A stretch of DNA of 64,000 nt from Microbacterium sp. VKM Ac-2870 (GTDB taxonomy: Bacteria > Actinomycetota > Actinomycetes > Actinomycetales > Microbacteriaceae), in NCBI RefSeq assembly GCF_015350795.1, contig NZ_JADKSH010000005.1:124001-188000 (forward strand). Direction: 5' to 3'. Positions 24,700-33,515 of the stretch are shown one piece after another. The position numbers and the translations under genes are program-made. The first letter of the stretch is position 1; every line of letters starts with the position of its first letter. Under the pieces are notes generated by a model. It was not told the DNA's origin. It was given only the letters and a program-made list of their open reading frames with translations, and did no database searches.

Positions 24700-25665
24700 T
24701 CAGCCGACCGCGGCATCCCATCTCCGGAGCGCGCGGAGGGCGAGGAAGGTGATCCATCTCGACGGTTCGCCGACCGGCACGTCGAGGGGAAACCACACCT
24801 CGCCGGGAAAGTGGTAGCCCTGCAGCCACCGGCCATCGTCCTGACGGGCCGCACGCACGAGCTCGATGCTGTCTCCGGCGCGCGGGTCGGGGCGGACGCC
24901 GTCGTGTGCCGCCACCGCCGTGACGTGATCGATCGCTTTCAGCGCCGAGAACGGCGCCCGGTAGGGATAGACGATCAGGTCGGTCCACGGCCCCACCTGC
25001 TCACCGGTGCTCAGGCGTCGACGAAGCCGCCGGGCGAGCAGATACTCCTCGCCGCGGTGACGAACCTCGACCAGAGCGGTGTCGCCGGTGCGCTGTTCGT
25101 ATTCGAGCAGACCGCGCACCGCGTTGAGAGTCGAGTGGAACGATGACCGCACCGAACCGTCGACCCACTCGCAGTTCCAGCCGCCGTCGGCGAGCTGGTG
25201 CTCGGCGAACCATCCGGCGAGCGCCGACATGTCGCGGCCGAGCCAGACGCCGTTGAGGAGCGTCATCGCGTTGATGCACACATCGACTTCGCCGCCCCAG
25301 TAAGGAAGATCGTCATACTCCCAGCGCGCGCTGACCTCCAGCCGGTCTGCGGTGTCGCCGAGGGCCGCGGCATCCGTTCCCCACTCCCGCAACGTGGTCA
25401 GCGTCCAGGTCGTCGCCGTGTACGGCTGACCGGGGGTGTCGTCCTGGGTCTGGAAATCGAAGTCGGCGGGAAAGAACGCGCCCCCGGCCCATCGCCCGTC
25501 GGGGTCCTGACAGGAGAGCAGCCGCGCGCCGTCGCCCGTGACGGCGACCTGCGCGCGAGTGCGCTGCCACACCTCGTCGGACGCGTCGAGAAGGTCGCGC
25601 TCGACCTGCCAGCGCAGGCTCGGGTCGGAGTCGAGAAGCCAGGCCACCACCGCGTCGTCGCTCAT
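24700..25665 (-). CDS. Alpha/alpha-toroid (prenyltransferase/squalene-cyclase-like) protein
   Basis: 321 residues from ATG 25665; TAGCGT (25678-25673, minus strand) lies 7 nt before it and supports this start over GTG 25674, which lies inside that box. Repeats with aromatic-Gly-Trp character recur: CQDPDGRWAGG, HQLADGGWNCEW, and AARQDDGRW near the C-terminus. These resemble the QW-like toroid repeats of squalene cyclases, but no DxDD protonation motif is present. It is therefore probably a non-catalytic or differently catalytic toroid protein. No terpenoid genes are close. The function is unknown, and it is annotated elsewhere only as a hypothetical or squalene cyclase-like protein. Confidence 0.72.
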   Translation of the reverse strand: MSDDAVVAWLLDSDPSLRWQVERDLLDASDEVWQRTRAQVAVTGDGARLLSCQDPDGRWAGGAFFPADFDFQTQDDTPGQPYTATTWTLTTLREWGTDAAALGDTADRLEVSARWEYDDLPYWGGEVDVCINAMTLLNGVWLGRDMSALAGWFAEHQLADGGWNCEWVDGSVRSSFHSTLNAVRGLLEYEQRTGDTALVEVRHRGEEYLLARRLRRRLSTGEQVGPWTDLIVYPYRAPFSALKAIDHVTAVAAHDGVRPDPRAGDSIELVRAARQDDGRWLQGYHFPGEVWFPLDVPVGEPSRWITFLALRALRRWDAAVG

Positions 25666-25707
25666 GCCGGTCACGCTAGCGCCGGCATCCGACAGCGAAC
25701 AGGGGGC

Positions 25708-26784
25708 TCAGCGCGTCCGCTGCACGGGAACACCGAGCCAGTCGGCGAGGTCGCCGATCTCGGCATCCACCATCTCGCGTTCCTCGGCTTCGAGTTCGAC
25801 GAACTCGTGCACCGCGGTGACGACCAGATTCTCCTTCTTCTTGTCGAGCTGAGCGTCCAGAAGCCCCACGAAGCGGTCGCCGATCAGAATCGGGTGGGCG
25901 AAGTAGCCGTACCTGCGCTGCGCCTTGGGTTTGAACTGCTCGAGCACGAACTCGAAGTCGAACAGCTCGACCAGCCGCGGCCGATCGAAGAGCATGCTGT
26001 CGTAGGGGTTCAGAATGGCGACCCGTCCGCCGGGATCGTCGTCGAGGCTCTCGAGCGCCGCCGGATCGACGCGCCACGTCCACGAGGAGCCTTCGACGCG
26101 CGCCGCCTCCCCCGCCATACCCACGCGCGTCCACGGCGACTTCTGCTTGGCGATGCCCGCCGCCTGCAGCCGACGCTGCTCGATCACGGCGGTGGCCTCG
26201 TCGGCATCCATCTCGGGCACGTGCGCATACGCCCGCTCGCCGAGATCCCATACGCGCTGGCGACCCTCGCGCCGCACGATGGCGACCTCGCCGGTGTACG
26301 AGAGCAGATCGAGCATCATCGGAACCTGGTTCGAGCCGTACCAGCCGCCCTCATCGCCGTGCGCGAGCTGGCTCGTGTCGTCGATCTGTCCCGCCAACAG
26401 TGGCCCGTCGGTCCGCAAACGCGCGAGGACGTCGGCGCGAAAGCGCTGGTTGGCCTGCATCCACCCCGCCGCCTTGGCCCGGAAGACCCGCGCCCGCATC
26501 CGGGCGAGCATCGCCGGCAGAAGGGATGCCGCGTGGAACTGGCCGTCGAACTCGAACAAGGCGCGATCGTCTTCCACTGCTTTGGTCATGTGCCCGGGCT
26601 CGTAGCCCCAGCCGATCCGGCTGAAGGGGATGGTCTGTTCGGCAGGGGCGATCGTGGCGGTCGGATCGATCTTGATCGACCCGAGCTGCTCGCCCACCTC
26701 CACCACATCTCCGGGGCGATCGGCGTCGAGCAGCTGGGCGCGCACGGCGATGCGCCGCGCCTGCTCCCTGGTGAGCTGATGCAT
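25708..26784 (-). CDS. AlkZ/YcaQ-family winged-helix protein (HTH_42, DNA glycosylase-like)
   Basis: 358 residues from ATG 26784, with TACGCT 6 nt upstream and no Shine-Dalgarno (leaderless type). The tandem winged-helix AZL fold is evident from LTREQARRIAVRAQLLDA, the YGYFAHPILIGDRFVGLLD region (about 307-325) and the C-terminal ELEAEEREM. Characterised AlkZ/AlkX enzymes unhook interstrand crosslinks using a QxQ or QxD motif. Here the corresponding strand reads LGSIKIDP (about 34-41), so the first catalytic Gln is Lys. That could mean altered or lost glycosylase activity. The gene is monocistronic and divergent from the M24 peptidase. Confidence 0.83.
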   Translation of the reverse strand: MHQLTREQARRIAVRAQLLDADRPGDVVEVGEQLGSIKIDPTATIAPAEQTIPFSRIGWGYEPGHMTKAVEDDRALFEFDGQFHAASLLPAMLARMRARVFRAKAAGWMQANQRFRADVLARLRTDGPLLAGQIDDTSQLAHGDEGGWYGSNQVPMMLDLLSYTGEVAIVRREGRQRVWDLGERAYAHVPEMDADEATAVIEQRRLQAAGIAKQKSPWTRVGMAGEAARVEGSSWTWRVDPAALESLDDDPGGRVAILNPYDSMLFDRPRLVELFDFEFVLEQFKPKAQRRYGYFAHPILIGDRFVGLLDAQLDKKKENLVVTAVHEFVELEAEEREMVDAEIGDLADWLGVPVQRTR

Positions 26785-26992
26785 GCCGCGAGCGTACTCG
26801 TCGGGGCCGACACCGCACGGCTTCGCAGCCCCGAGCCGTCGGCGCGGATCGTCCACCCGACGGGCGGCCCGCATCGGCGTCCGCAGACAGAATTCGCGGT
26901 GCACGAGCGCCCGGCGACGGTTCGTCCGATGCGCCGAAAACTCCGCTCGCGCCCGATCGCGCCGGCCGCCGTATCGGGCCTAACGTGGGGCC

Positions 26993-28114
26993 GTGGATCT
27001 CGCTTTTCCTGCTGCCGTCTACGCCGCCCGACTCGACCGCGCGCGCTCCCTCGCCGGTGACGCCGGCATCGATGCGATCATCGTCGGCCCCGGCGCCGAC
27101 CTCGACTATCTGGTCGGCGTACGCGGCCACACGATCGAGCGGCTGACCGCTCTGGTGATCCCCGCGTCAGGTGCGCCGACGGTCGTGGTGCCACGGATGG
27201 AGCTGTCGAAGGTGCGCGATACCGCCGTCGGGGCGCTGGGTCTTGTGGTCGCGGATTGGGTGGACGGGGACGATCCCTATGCGTCGGTGCTCGCGGCGCT
27301 TCCGGGGCCGGTCCGCCGCGTCGCCGTCTCCGATGAGCTGCCCGCCCTGCATACCCTCCCGCTCGCCGACCGCCTGGGCCTGCTGCCCGAATTGGCCACC
27401 CCGGTGCTTCGTGAGGGCCGCATGATCAAGGACGAGGTCGAGATCGCCGAGTTGCGCCGTGCCGGCGCGGCCATCGACGCAGTGCACCGGCGCGTGCCCG
27501 CCCTCCTGCGCGCCGGGCGCACCGAGCGCGAGGTGGCCGCCGACATCGCCGCGGCCATCGTCGAAGAGGGACATGCCACGGTGGAGTTCGTGATCGTCGG
27601 CTCCGGCCCCAACGGCGCCGACCCGCACCACGAGGTCTCCGATCGCGTCATCGCCGACGGCGACATCGTGGTCGTCGACATCGGCGGGGCGCTGCCTTCG
27701 GGATACAACTCCGACAGCACCCGCACGTACGCAGTCGGCGATGCCGACGCCGAGGCGGCGCGGCGCATCGCCGTGCTCGTCGATGCGCAGCGCGCCGCGG
27801 TGGCCGCAGTACGTCCGGGGGTCACAGCCGCGCAGGTGGATGCTGCGGCACGCGACGTGCTCCGCGGCGCCGGCTACGGCGAGGCGTTCGTGCACCGCAC
27901 GGGACACGGCATCGGGATCTCCACCCACGAAGAGCCGTACATCGCTCCCGGCCAGGCGACCGTCCTGCGCGCGGGGATGGCTTTCAGCGTGGAGCCGGGT
28001 ATCTACTTCCCCGGTGAATGGGGTGCCCGCATCGAGGACATCGTCGTCGTCACCGACGACGGGGTCGACAACCTCAACCGCACCCCGCACGCGCTCACCC
28101 GCGCCGGAGCGTGA
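26993..28114 (+). CDS. M24-family metallopeptidase, Xaa-Pro aminopeptidase-like
   Basis: 373 residues from GTG 26993, with TAACGT 6 nt upstream, so probably leaderless. The creatinase N-domain (about 1-130) precedes a pita-bread catalytic domain. Metal ligands: Asp in VVVDIGGALPSG (about 222) and NSDSTRTY (about 236), His in HRTGHGIGISTHEEPY (about 302-317), and two Glu in FSVEPGIYF and ARIEDIV. This set fits Xaa-Pro di/aminopeptidase (PepQ/PepP). It faces the peptide ABC operon tail-to-tail, a context consistent with using imported peptides. Confidence 0.9.
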   Translation: MDLAFPAAVYAARLDRARSLAGDAGIDAIIVGPGADLDYLVGVRGHTIERLTALVIPASGAPTVVVPRMELSKVRDTAVGALGLVVADWVDGDDPYASVLAALPGPVRRVAVSDELPALHTLPLADRLGLLPELATPVLREGRMIKDEVEIAELRRAGAAIDAVHRRVPALLRAGRTEREVAADIAAAIVEEGHATVEFVIVGSGPNGADPHHEVSDRVIADGDIVVVDIGGALPSGYNSDSTRTYAVGDADAEAARRIAVLVDAQRAAVAAVRPGVTAAQVDAAARDVLRGAGYGEAFVHRTGHGIGISTHEEPYIAPGQATVLRAGMAFSVEPGIYFPGEWGARIEDIVVVTDDGVDNLNRTPHALTRAGA

Positions 28115-28138
28115 GGCACGCGCGGCCGTCAGAGGCGG

Positions 28139-29008
28139 TCAGCCCTGCCGGTCCAGCGCCCGCGGGATGAGTTCGCGCCACGCCGACGGGGCCTCTGTCG
28201 CCGGCGCGGCCGGCAGGACCCCCTCGCCATCGGGGTGCGGGATCGCTCCGAGAAGCGCGCGCGTGTACGGGTGCACCGGATCGTTCCACACGACGGAGGT
28301 CGGCCCCGATTCGACGATGTGCCCGGCGTACATCACGGCCACCCGATCGGCCATGAGCCGGACGACCGACAGGTCGTGCGAGATGAACAGCATGGCCGCA
28401 CCCGAGGCGACGCAGAGCTCCCGCATCATGGCGGCCACGGACGCCTGCGCGGATGCGTCCAGAGCGGAGATCGGCTCGTCCGCGACGATGAGGTCGGGCC
28501 GGGCGGCCAATGCGCGGGCGATGGCGACGCGCTGACGCTGCCCGCCCGACAACTGGTACGGGTAACGGTTCTCCAGATCGGGTGACAGGCCGACCTCCCG
28601 CAGCCAGGAGGCGGCATCCGAGGTCGCAAGACCCCGGCTGCGGGCTGCACGCGAGCCCTCGTCGATCTGCCGACCGACGCGAAGTCGCGGATTCAGCGAC
28701 GAGTTGGGGTCCTGGAACACCATCTGGATCGCCGTGAGCTCCCGCGCACGGGTGCGCAGACCGAGAGGCGCGATCGGGCCGCCGCGATAGCGAACGTCAC
28801 CGGCCGCGGGCTTCTCCATACCGATCACCGCACGCGCGGTCGAGGACTTGCCGCATCCGCTCTCCCCGACCAGCGCGAGGACCTCGCCGGCGCGGATGTC
28901 GAACGAGATGCCGTCCACGGCACGAAATGCGGCGCGACCGCCGTACTCGACGACCAGCTGGTCCACCTGCAGAACGGCGCGTGCTTCCGAGGCTCCTGGA
29001 TCGCTCAT
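28139..29008 (-). CDS. Peptide ABC transporter ATP-binding protein (DppF/OppF type)
   Basis: 289 residues. Walker A ALVGESGCGKSS (about 50-61), Q-loop MVFQDPNSSLNPRL, signature LSGGQRQR (about 165-172), Walker B LIVADEPISALDASAQ, and SHDLSVVRLMADRV. The C-terminal oligopeptide-transporter domain VWNDPVHPYTRALLGA is present and marks the Opp/Dpp family. It is the last gene of a five-gene minus-strand operon and overlaps the DppD-like gene by 4 bp. Confidence 0.92.
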   Translation of the reverse strand: MSDPGASEARAVLQVDQLVVEYGGRAAFRAVDGISFDIRAGEVLALVGESGCGKSSTARAVIGMEKPAAGDVRYRGGPIAPLGLRTRARELTAIQMVFQDPNSSLNPRLRVGRQIDEGSRAARSRGLATSDAASWLREVGLSPDLENRYPYQLSGGQRQRVAIARALAARPDLIVADEPISALDASAQASVAAMMRELCVASGAAMLFISHDLSVVRLMADRVAVMYAGHIVESGPTSVVWNDPVHPYTRALLGAIPHPDGEGVLPAAPATEAPSAWRELIPRALDRQG

Positions 29009-29847
29009 CGCGGCTCCTCCGGGTCTGTCGCGGCGGCGGGAGGCGCATCCACGAGCGATTCACGCGCGTCGGGCATGGCGGCCAGCAGCTCTCGTGTGTA
29101 GGGATGCTGAGGGTCGGTGAAGATCCTCCGGCGGGGGCCGCTCTCCACGATCCGTCCGTGTCGCATCACCGAGACATCGTCGGCCACGGCACTCATCACG
29201 CCGAGATCGTGGGTGACGAGCAGGATCGCAAGATCGCGTTCGACGGCGAGGTCGCGCAGCAGATGGAGGATGCCCGCCTGCACGGTCACGTCGAGCGCGG
29301 TCGTCGGCTCGTCGGCCAACAACACGTCCGGGTCGCAGGCGAGAGCGATCGCGATCGCGATGCGTTGGCGCTGCCCGCCGGAGAACTGATGCGGGTACTT
29401 CGTCAGCGCGGCATCCGGATCGGGCACGCGCACGAGCGCGAGGAGTTCCGCCGCGCGGCGACGGGCAGCGGCGCGGCTGAGGCGGAGGTGGGCGCGCATA
29501 CCGTCGGCGATCTGCGCACCGACGGTGATCTGCGGATGCAGGCTCGCCGAGGGATCCTGGAAGACCATCGCGATGCGGTTGCCACGAATGGCGCGGTAGG
29601 CCTTCGGGCGCAGCCCGACCAGCTCGGTCTCGCCACCCAGCGTGATGGAACCGCGGACGATCCCGCCGGCGGGTAGCAGGCCGAGGACGGCGAGTGCCGT
29701 CATGCTCTTACCCGACCCGGACTCGCCCGCCAGCCCGTGGATGCGCCCGGGGACGAGCTCGAGGCTGATGCCCTTCACGACCTCGGTACGGTGCGAGGCG
29801 TCCTTGCCGAGCTCGACACGGAGGTCGTTGATGCTCAAGGCGCTCAC
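29005..29847 (-). CDS. Peptide ABC transporter ATP-binding protein (DppD/OppD type)
   Basis: 280 residues from GTG 29847, which overlaps the upstream permease stop. Walker A AGESGSGKSMTALAVLGLLP (about 40-59), QDPSASLHPQ, FSGGQRQR, LLADEPTTALDVTVQ, and THDLGVMSAVADDV. The C-terminal FTDPQHPYTRELLAAMPD is the Opp/Dpp extension that, in relatives, holds an iron-sulfur cluster region; only weak cysteine content is seen here, so no cluster is likely. It pairs with the DppF-like subunit as the heterodimeric ATPase. Confidence 0.92.
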   Translation of the reverse strand: MSALSINDLRVELGKDASHRTEVVKGISLELVPGRIHGLAGESGSGKSMTALAVLGLLPAGGIVRGSITLGGETELVGLRPKAYRAIRGNRIAMVFQDPSASLHPQITVGAQIADGMRAHLRLSRAAARRRAAELLALVRVPDPDAALTKYPHQFSGGQRQRIAIAIALACDPDVLLADEPTTALDVTVQAGILHLLRDLAVERDLAILLVTHDLGVMSAVADDVSVMRHGRIVESGPRRRIFTDPQHPYTRELLAAMPDARESLVDAPPAAATDPEEPR

Positions 29848-30764
29848 GGGGCCACCTCCGCGGCGGCGGCCGAGACGGCCGTCGGCGACTCCGCCTCGCG
29901 CTCGCGGGCGGCCAGCGGGTCGAGCACGTCGCGCAGCGAGTCGCCGATGAAGTTGAAGGCCATGACGACGGTGAGGATCGCGAGGCCCGGGAAGAGCCCG
30001 AGCCACCAGGCCGACGTGTTCTGCACGGCGCTGGCGATCATGGTTCCCCATTCCGCCGTCGGCGGCTGTGCGCCCAGGCCGAGGAAGGACAGACCCGACA
30101 GCAGCAGGATCGCCGTGCCGATGTCGAGCGAGGCGAGCACCAGCACCGGGCCGGCGATGTTGGGCAGCACATCGCGCAGCAGCGACCGCAGCGGCGACGA
30201 ACCGAGCAGGCGGCCCGCGATCACGTAGTTCTGTGTGCGCAGACCGAGCACGAGCGAGCGGGTGATGCGCGCATAGGGCGGCCACGCGACGATGATGCCG
30301 GCGATGACCGCGTTGAGGATCGACGGACCGAGGGAGGCGGCGATGACCATGGCGAGGATGACGGTCGGAAACGCCATCACCATGTCGGTGACACGCATCA
30401 GCACCTCGTCCACCCAGCCGCCGAGGTAGCCCGCGAGGGCGCCCACGACGGTGCCGATGATCATGGCGCACACCACCAGCATCAGAGCGAGAGGGATCGT
30501 CGTCTGCGCTCCGTACACCAGGCGCGAGAACACGTCCCGGCCGGTCACGTCGGTGCCCATGATCGCGTCGGCGCTCGGCGGTGCAAGCCGCGGCAGATCC
30601 TGCGAAAGCGGGTCGTGGGGGGCGATCCAGGGCGCGAGGACGGCGACGAGTATCCAGCCCAGCGCCACGACGGTGCCGGCGACGGCCAACGGGCTGCGCC
30701 AGGCGCGCGGCAGAAGGGAACGGCGCCGACGCGAGGCGAACTTCTCGGGGACGATGAGATTCAC
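29844..30764 (-). CDS. Peptide ABC transporter permease (DppC/OppC type)
   Basis: 306 residues from GTG 30764, which overlaps the DppB-like stop. The N-terminal cytosolic part is basic (KFASRRRRSLLPRAW), then one helix, and an external loop with HDPLSQDLPRLAPPSADAIM (family HPLGTDxxGRD precursor) and GTDVTGRDVFSR. The EAA loop YVIAGRLLGSSPLRSLLRDVLPN is near residue 180. It is coupled by overlaps on both sides. The C-terminal tail is Glu/Ala-rich and not conserved. Confidence 0.91.
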   Translation of the reverse strand: MNLIVPEKFASRRRRSLLPRAWRSPLAVAGTVVALGWILVAVLAPWIAPHDPLSQDLPRLAPPSADAIMGTDVTGRDVFSRLVYGAQTTIPLALMLVVCAMIIGTVVGALAGYLGGWVDEVLMRVTDMVMAFPTVILAMVIAASLGPSILNAVIAGIIVAWPPYARITRSLVLGLRTQNYVIAGRLLGSSPLRSLLRDVLPNIAGPVLVLASLDIGTAILLLSGLSFLGLGAQPPTAEWGTMIASAVQNTSAWWLGLFPGLAILTVVMAFNFIGDSLRDVLDPLAAREREAESPTAVSAAAAEVAP

Positions 30765-31813
30765 GACAGCCTCACTCGCGGATCGAGGACGCCGTAGAGC
30801 ACGTCGACGACGAGGTTGATGACGAGGTAGATCACGCCGACGATCAGACCGACGCCGGTGACGGCGAGCAGGTCCAGGTTCTTCGAGGCGTTGTATGCAT
30901 ACGTTCCCAGCCCGGGCCAGGCGAAGACCGCCTCGACCAGCACCGTGCCCGACAGCAGGCTTCCGAAGGCGATGCCGACCAGGGTGAGGATCGGCAGTGC
31001 GGCGCCGCGCAGCACGTAGCCGACGACGACCCGCCGCCCCGAGAGTCCCTTCGCACGGGCGGCGCGGGCGTAGTCCATGTCGAGCACCTCGAGCACCGAG
31101 GTACGGACGAACCGCGTCAGGGTGGCGATCGTGAACAGGCTCAGAACGAGAACGGGGAGGGCGAGGTGTCCCACCGCGTCGAAGAAGCCGACAGAGTCGC
31201 CGTTGAGCATGTAGTCGACGGTGTAGAACCCGGTGACCGTCGGCGGAGGCGTGAGCGTGGGCGAGATCCGCCCCGATCCGCTGACCCAGTGCAGCTGCAT
31301 GAAGAAGAGCTGGTAGGTGAGGATCGCCATCCAGAACGTGGGAACGCTGAGCCCCACCAGCGTGACGACGCGGATCACTTCGTCCGTTACCTTGCCGCGG
31401 CGGTAGGCGGCGAGCGTGCCGAGCACGACGGCGACCGCGAAGCTGACGATGACGGCGTAGAAGGCGATCTCCGCGGTGGCCGGCACGGCCTTCGCGAGAT
31501 CGGCGGAGATGGGCCGGCCGGTGGTCATCGACGTACCGAGGTCGCCGTGCAGCAGGTTGCCGACGTACCGGAAGAAGCGCACCCACACGGGCTGGTCGAG
31601 GCCGTACTTCTCCCGAAACGCGGCGACGGTGGCGGGGTTGGACGACGCCCCCTCACCCAGAGCGGCGCGCACCGGGTCTCCGGGCACGATCACGGTGAGT
31701 GAGAAGGTGACCAGCACGATCCCGAACAGCAGGATGATGCTGGTCACCGCGCGACGAGCGAGGAAGCGCAGCAGCGTGTGCTGCGCTCCCCGCCCGCGGA
31801 CGGCCGTGCTCAC
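30761..31813 (-). CDS. Peptide ABC transporter permease (DppB/OppB type)
   Basis: 350 residues, six helices. Conserved N-terminal RRAVTSIILLFGIVLVTFS and DPVRAALGEGASSNPATVAAFREKYGLDQP are diagnostic of the DppB family. A long periplasmic loop of about residues 55-100 follows helix 1. The EAA loop is DYARAARAKGLSGRRVVVGY near residue 225. A GTG start at 31813 overlaps the substrate-binding protein stop. It forms the channel with the DppC-like partner. Confidence 0.91.
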   Translation of the reverse strand: MSTAVRGRGAQHTLLRFLARRAVTSIILLFGIVLVTFSLTVIVPGDPVRAALGEGASSNPATVAAFREKYGLDQPVWVRFFRYVGNLLHGDLGTSMTTGRPISADLAKAVPATAEIAFYAVIVSFAVAVVLGTLAAYRRGKVTDEVIRVVTLVGLSVPTFWMAILTYQLFFMQLHWVSGSGRISPTLTPPPTVTGFYTVDYMLNGDSVGFFDAVGHLALPVLVLSLFTIATLTRFVRTSVLEVLDMDYARAARAKGLSGRRVVVGYVLRGAALPILTLVGIAFGSLLSGTVLVEAVFAWPGLGTYAYNASKNLDLLAVTGVGLIVGVIYLVINLVVDVLYGVLDPRVRLS

Positions 31814-33393
31814 TTGGCGTGCAGTGAGCGCAGGTCGAGCGTCCAGGTCACGTTGTACTCGAGGCCCGCGACCTTGTCGGAGCTCGCCAGGTTGATACCC
31901 GGGACCACGAGAGGCACGAACGGGCCGGACTGCTGCATGGCCTGTGCAAAGTCGCTGAAGGCGCTCGTGCGGGCATCGACGCTCGTGGCGTTGGTCGCTT
32001 TTGTGACCATCGCGGCGATGTCGGGTGCGGCATCCGCGGCCCAGCCGGCGCGCAGACCGACCTTCTGACCGGGACCGAAAGGCAGGAACGACGACGAGTC
32101 GGCGTAGTCCGGGCCCCAGAACCAGAGCGAGAAGGCTTCTTGAGCCTTGACGTAGGGCTGCACCTCGGTCGCGAACGGTGCCGGGGCCAGGGTGACATTG
32201 ATGCCGGCGGTCTTCAGCTGCTCCTGCACGCGTTCAGCCAGAGGCGTGAACTCGACGCCGCCGACGGGGGTGTCGTTGGGGAACTGGAGCTTGATCTCCT
32301 CGCCGTTGTAACCCGAGGCTGCCAGCGCCGCCGTGGACTTCGCGAGGTCCTGGGTGACGCCGGTCTTGTTCGCTCCGGGGAACATCGGCGGGATGACGCC
32401 CGTCGCCGCGACAGAGCCCGACCCGGTGAGCTCGAGCAGCTTGTCGTAATCGAGCGCGTAGCGCACCGCTTCGGCGAACTTCGGCGTGGCCGTGACACCG
32501 CCGACGTTCTTGTCCTGGTTGATCAGCAGGAACAGCGTCTCGGCGGATGCCGCGGAGTCGACCGTGAAGCCGGACCCGAGGTTCTTCACCTGGTCGCCCG
32601 AGAGGTCGACGGCGACGTTCGAGTCGCCACCCTGGAGGTTGGTCAGCTGCGTCGAAGACTGTGAGACGTTGCGGACGACGATCTTGTCGTAGCCCGCTTT
32701 GTCCGCGCCGTCGTACTTGTCGTTCTTGACCATCACGACCTGCTGGGTGAGATCGAGCGACTGGAGGGTGTAGGGGCCAGAGCCAGCCGAGTTGGCGTCG
32801 AGCCAGCTCTTCGCCGCGTCGGTGGCGTCGGTCGTGCCGCCATGTTCCTTGACGACCTTGGAGTTCAGGATCGACAGCGACGGGTTCGTGACGATCGCCG
32901 GCAGCTGCAGCGAGGGCGTGGCGGTCGTGAGCTTCACGGTCTTGTCGTCGACCTTGGTGACGGTGATGCCCGCCATGAGGAAGTTGGCCTTGGAGTCGGT
33001 GATGCCCGCGACACGCTGGAGCGAGAAGACGACGTCATCGGCGGTCACCGGGGAGCCGTCCGAGAACGTGCGGCCGTCGGTGATCGTGAAGGTGAACTCG
33101 GTGGCATCCGCGTTCTGCTCCATCGTCGCCAGGTCGGGCTGGGGAGTCGTCGAGTCAGTGCCCTGGAAGGTGAGAAGCGTGTCGTAGATCGCGTGCAGCA
33201 CCATGTTGCCGGTGGGCACGTAGTTGCGCCCCGGATCGGCGGTTTCCAGCGAGAAAGCCGTGTCGACCACGACAGATCCCCCGGAGGCGGAGCCGGAGGA
33301 GCCTGCGGCAGAGTTGCCGCCGGAGCATCCGGCGAGCGCGAGAGCGGTCACGACGGCAAGCGCAGCGACGGCGTGGCGGTAGGAACGGGCCAT
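31810..33393 (-). CDS. Peptide/nickel-type substrate-binding lipoprotein (SBP family 5)
   Basis: 527 residues from the second ATG at 33393; the Shine-Dalgarno GAGGAGG lies only 1 nt before the first ATG (33399) but at normal distance from the second. The lipoprotein signal ends ALALAGC (Cys about 22). The mature protein starts VVVDTAFSLETADPGRNYVP, and YALDYDKLLELTG plus NRxFxPLVVPGI-like regions identify SBP_bac_5. It captures peptides and docks with the Dpp-like permeases. It is the first gene of the operon and is divergent from an Lrp-type regulator. Confidence 0.92.
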   Translation of the reverse strand: MARSYRHAVAALAVVTALALAGCSGGNSAAGSSGSASGGSVVVDTAFSLETADPGRNYVPTGNMVLHAIYDTLLTFQGTDSTTPQPDLATMEQNADATEFTFTITDGRTFSDGSPVTADDVVFSLQRVAGITDSKANFLMAGITVTKVDDKTVKLTTATPSLQLPAIVTNPSLSILNSKVVKEHGGTTDATDAAKSWLDANSAGSGPYTLQSLDLTQQVVMVKNDKYDGADKAGYDKIVVRNVSQSSTQLTNLQGGDSNVAVDLSGDQVKNLGSGFTVDSAASAETLFLLINQDKNVGGVTATPKFAEAVRYALDYDKLLELTGSGSVAATGVIPPMFPGANKTGVTQDLAKSTAALAASGYNGEEIKLQFPNDTPVGGVEFTPLAERVQEQLKTAGINVTLAPAPFATEVQPYVKAQEAFSLWFWGPDYADSSSFLPFGPGQKVGLRAGWAADAAPDIAAMVTKATNATSVDARTSAFSDFAQAMQQSGPFVPLVVPGINLASSDKVAGLEYNVTWTLDLRSLHAK

Positions 33394-33455
33394 GGGCATT
33401 CCTCCTCAAAGAGAATGGACAGGTCATACGAGTGGATCGGGTTTTCCCGCACTAT

Positions 33456-33481
33456 ATCCGACCGATAGCCTTCTCTCGGAT
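33456..33481. promoter_or_regulatory. Possible Lrp-type operator in dpp-lrp divergent region
   Basis: ATCCGA (33456-33461) and TCGGAT (33476-33481) form an inverted repeat with a 14-bp spacer inside a relatively AT-rich stretch between the divergent genes. Lrp sites are degenerate, so this is a weak candidate. Confidence 0.3.
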
Positions 33482-33515
33482 CATTTCATTGCCAGCACTC
33501 GGCGGGTGCGGCAAT

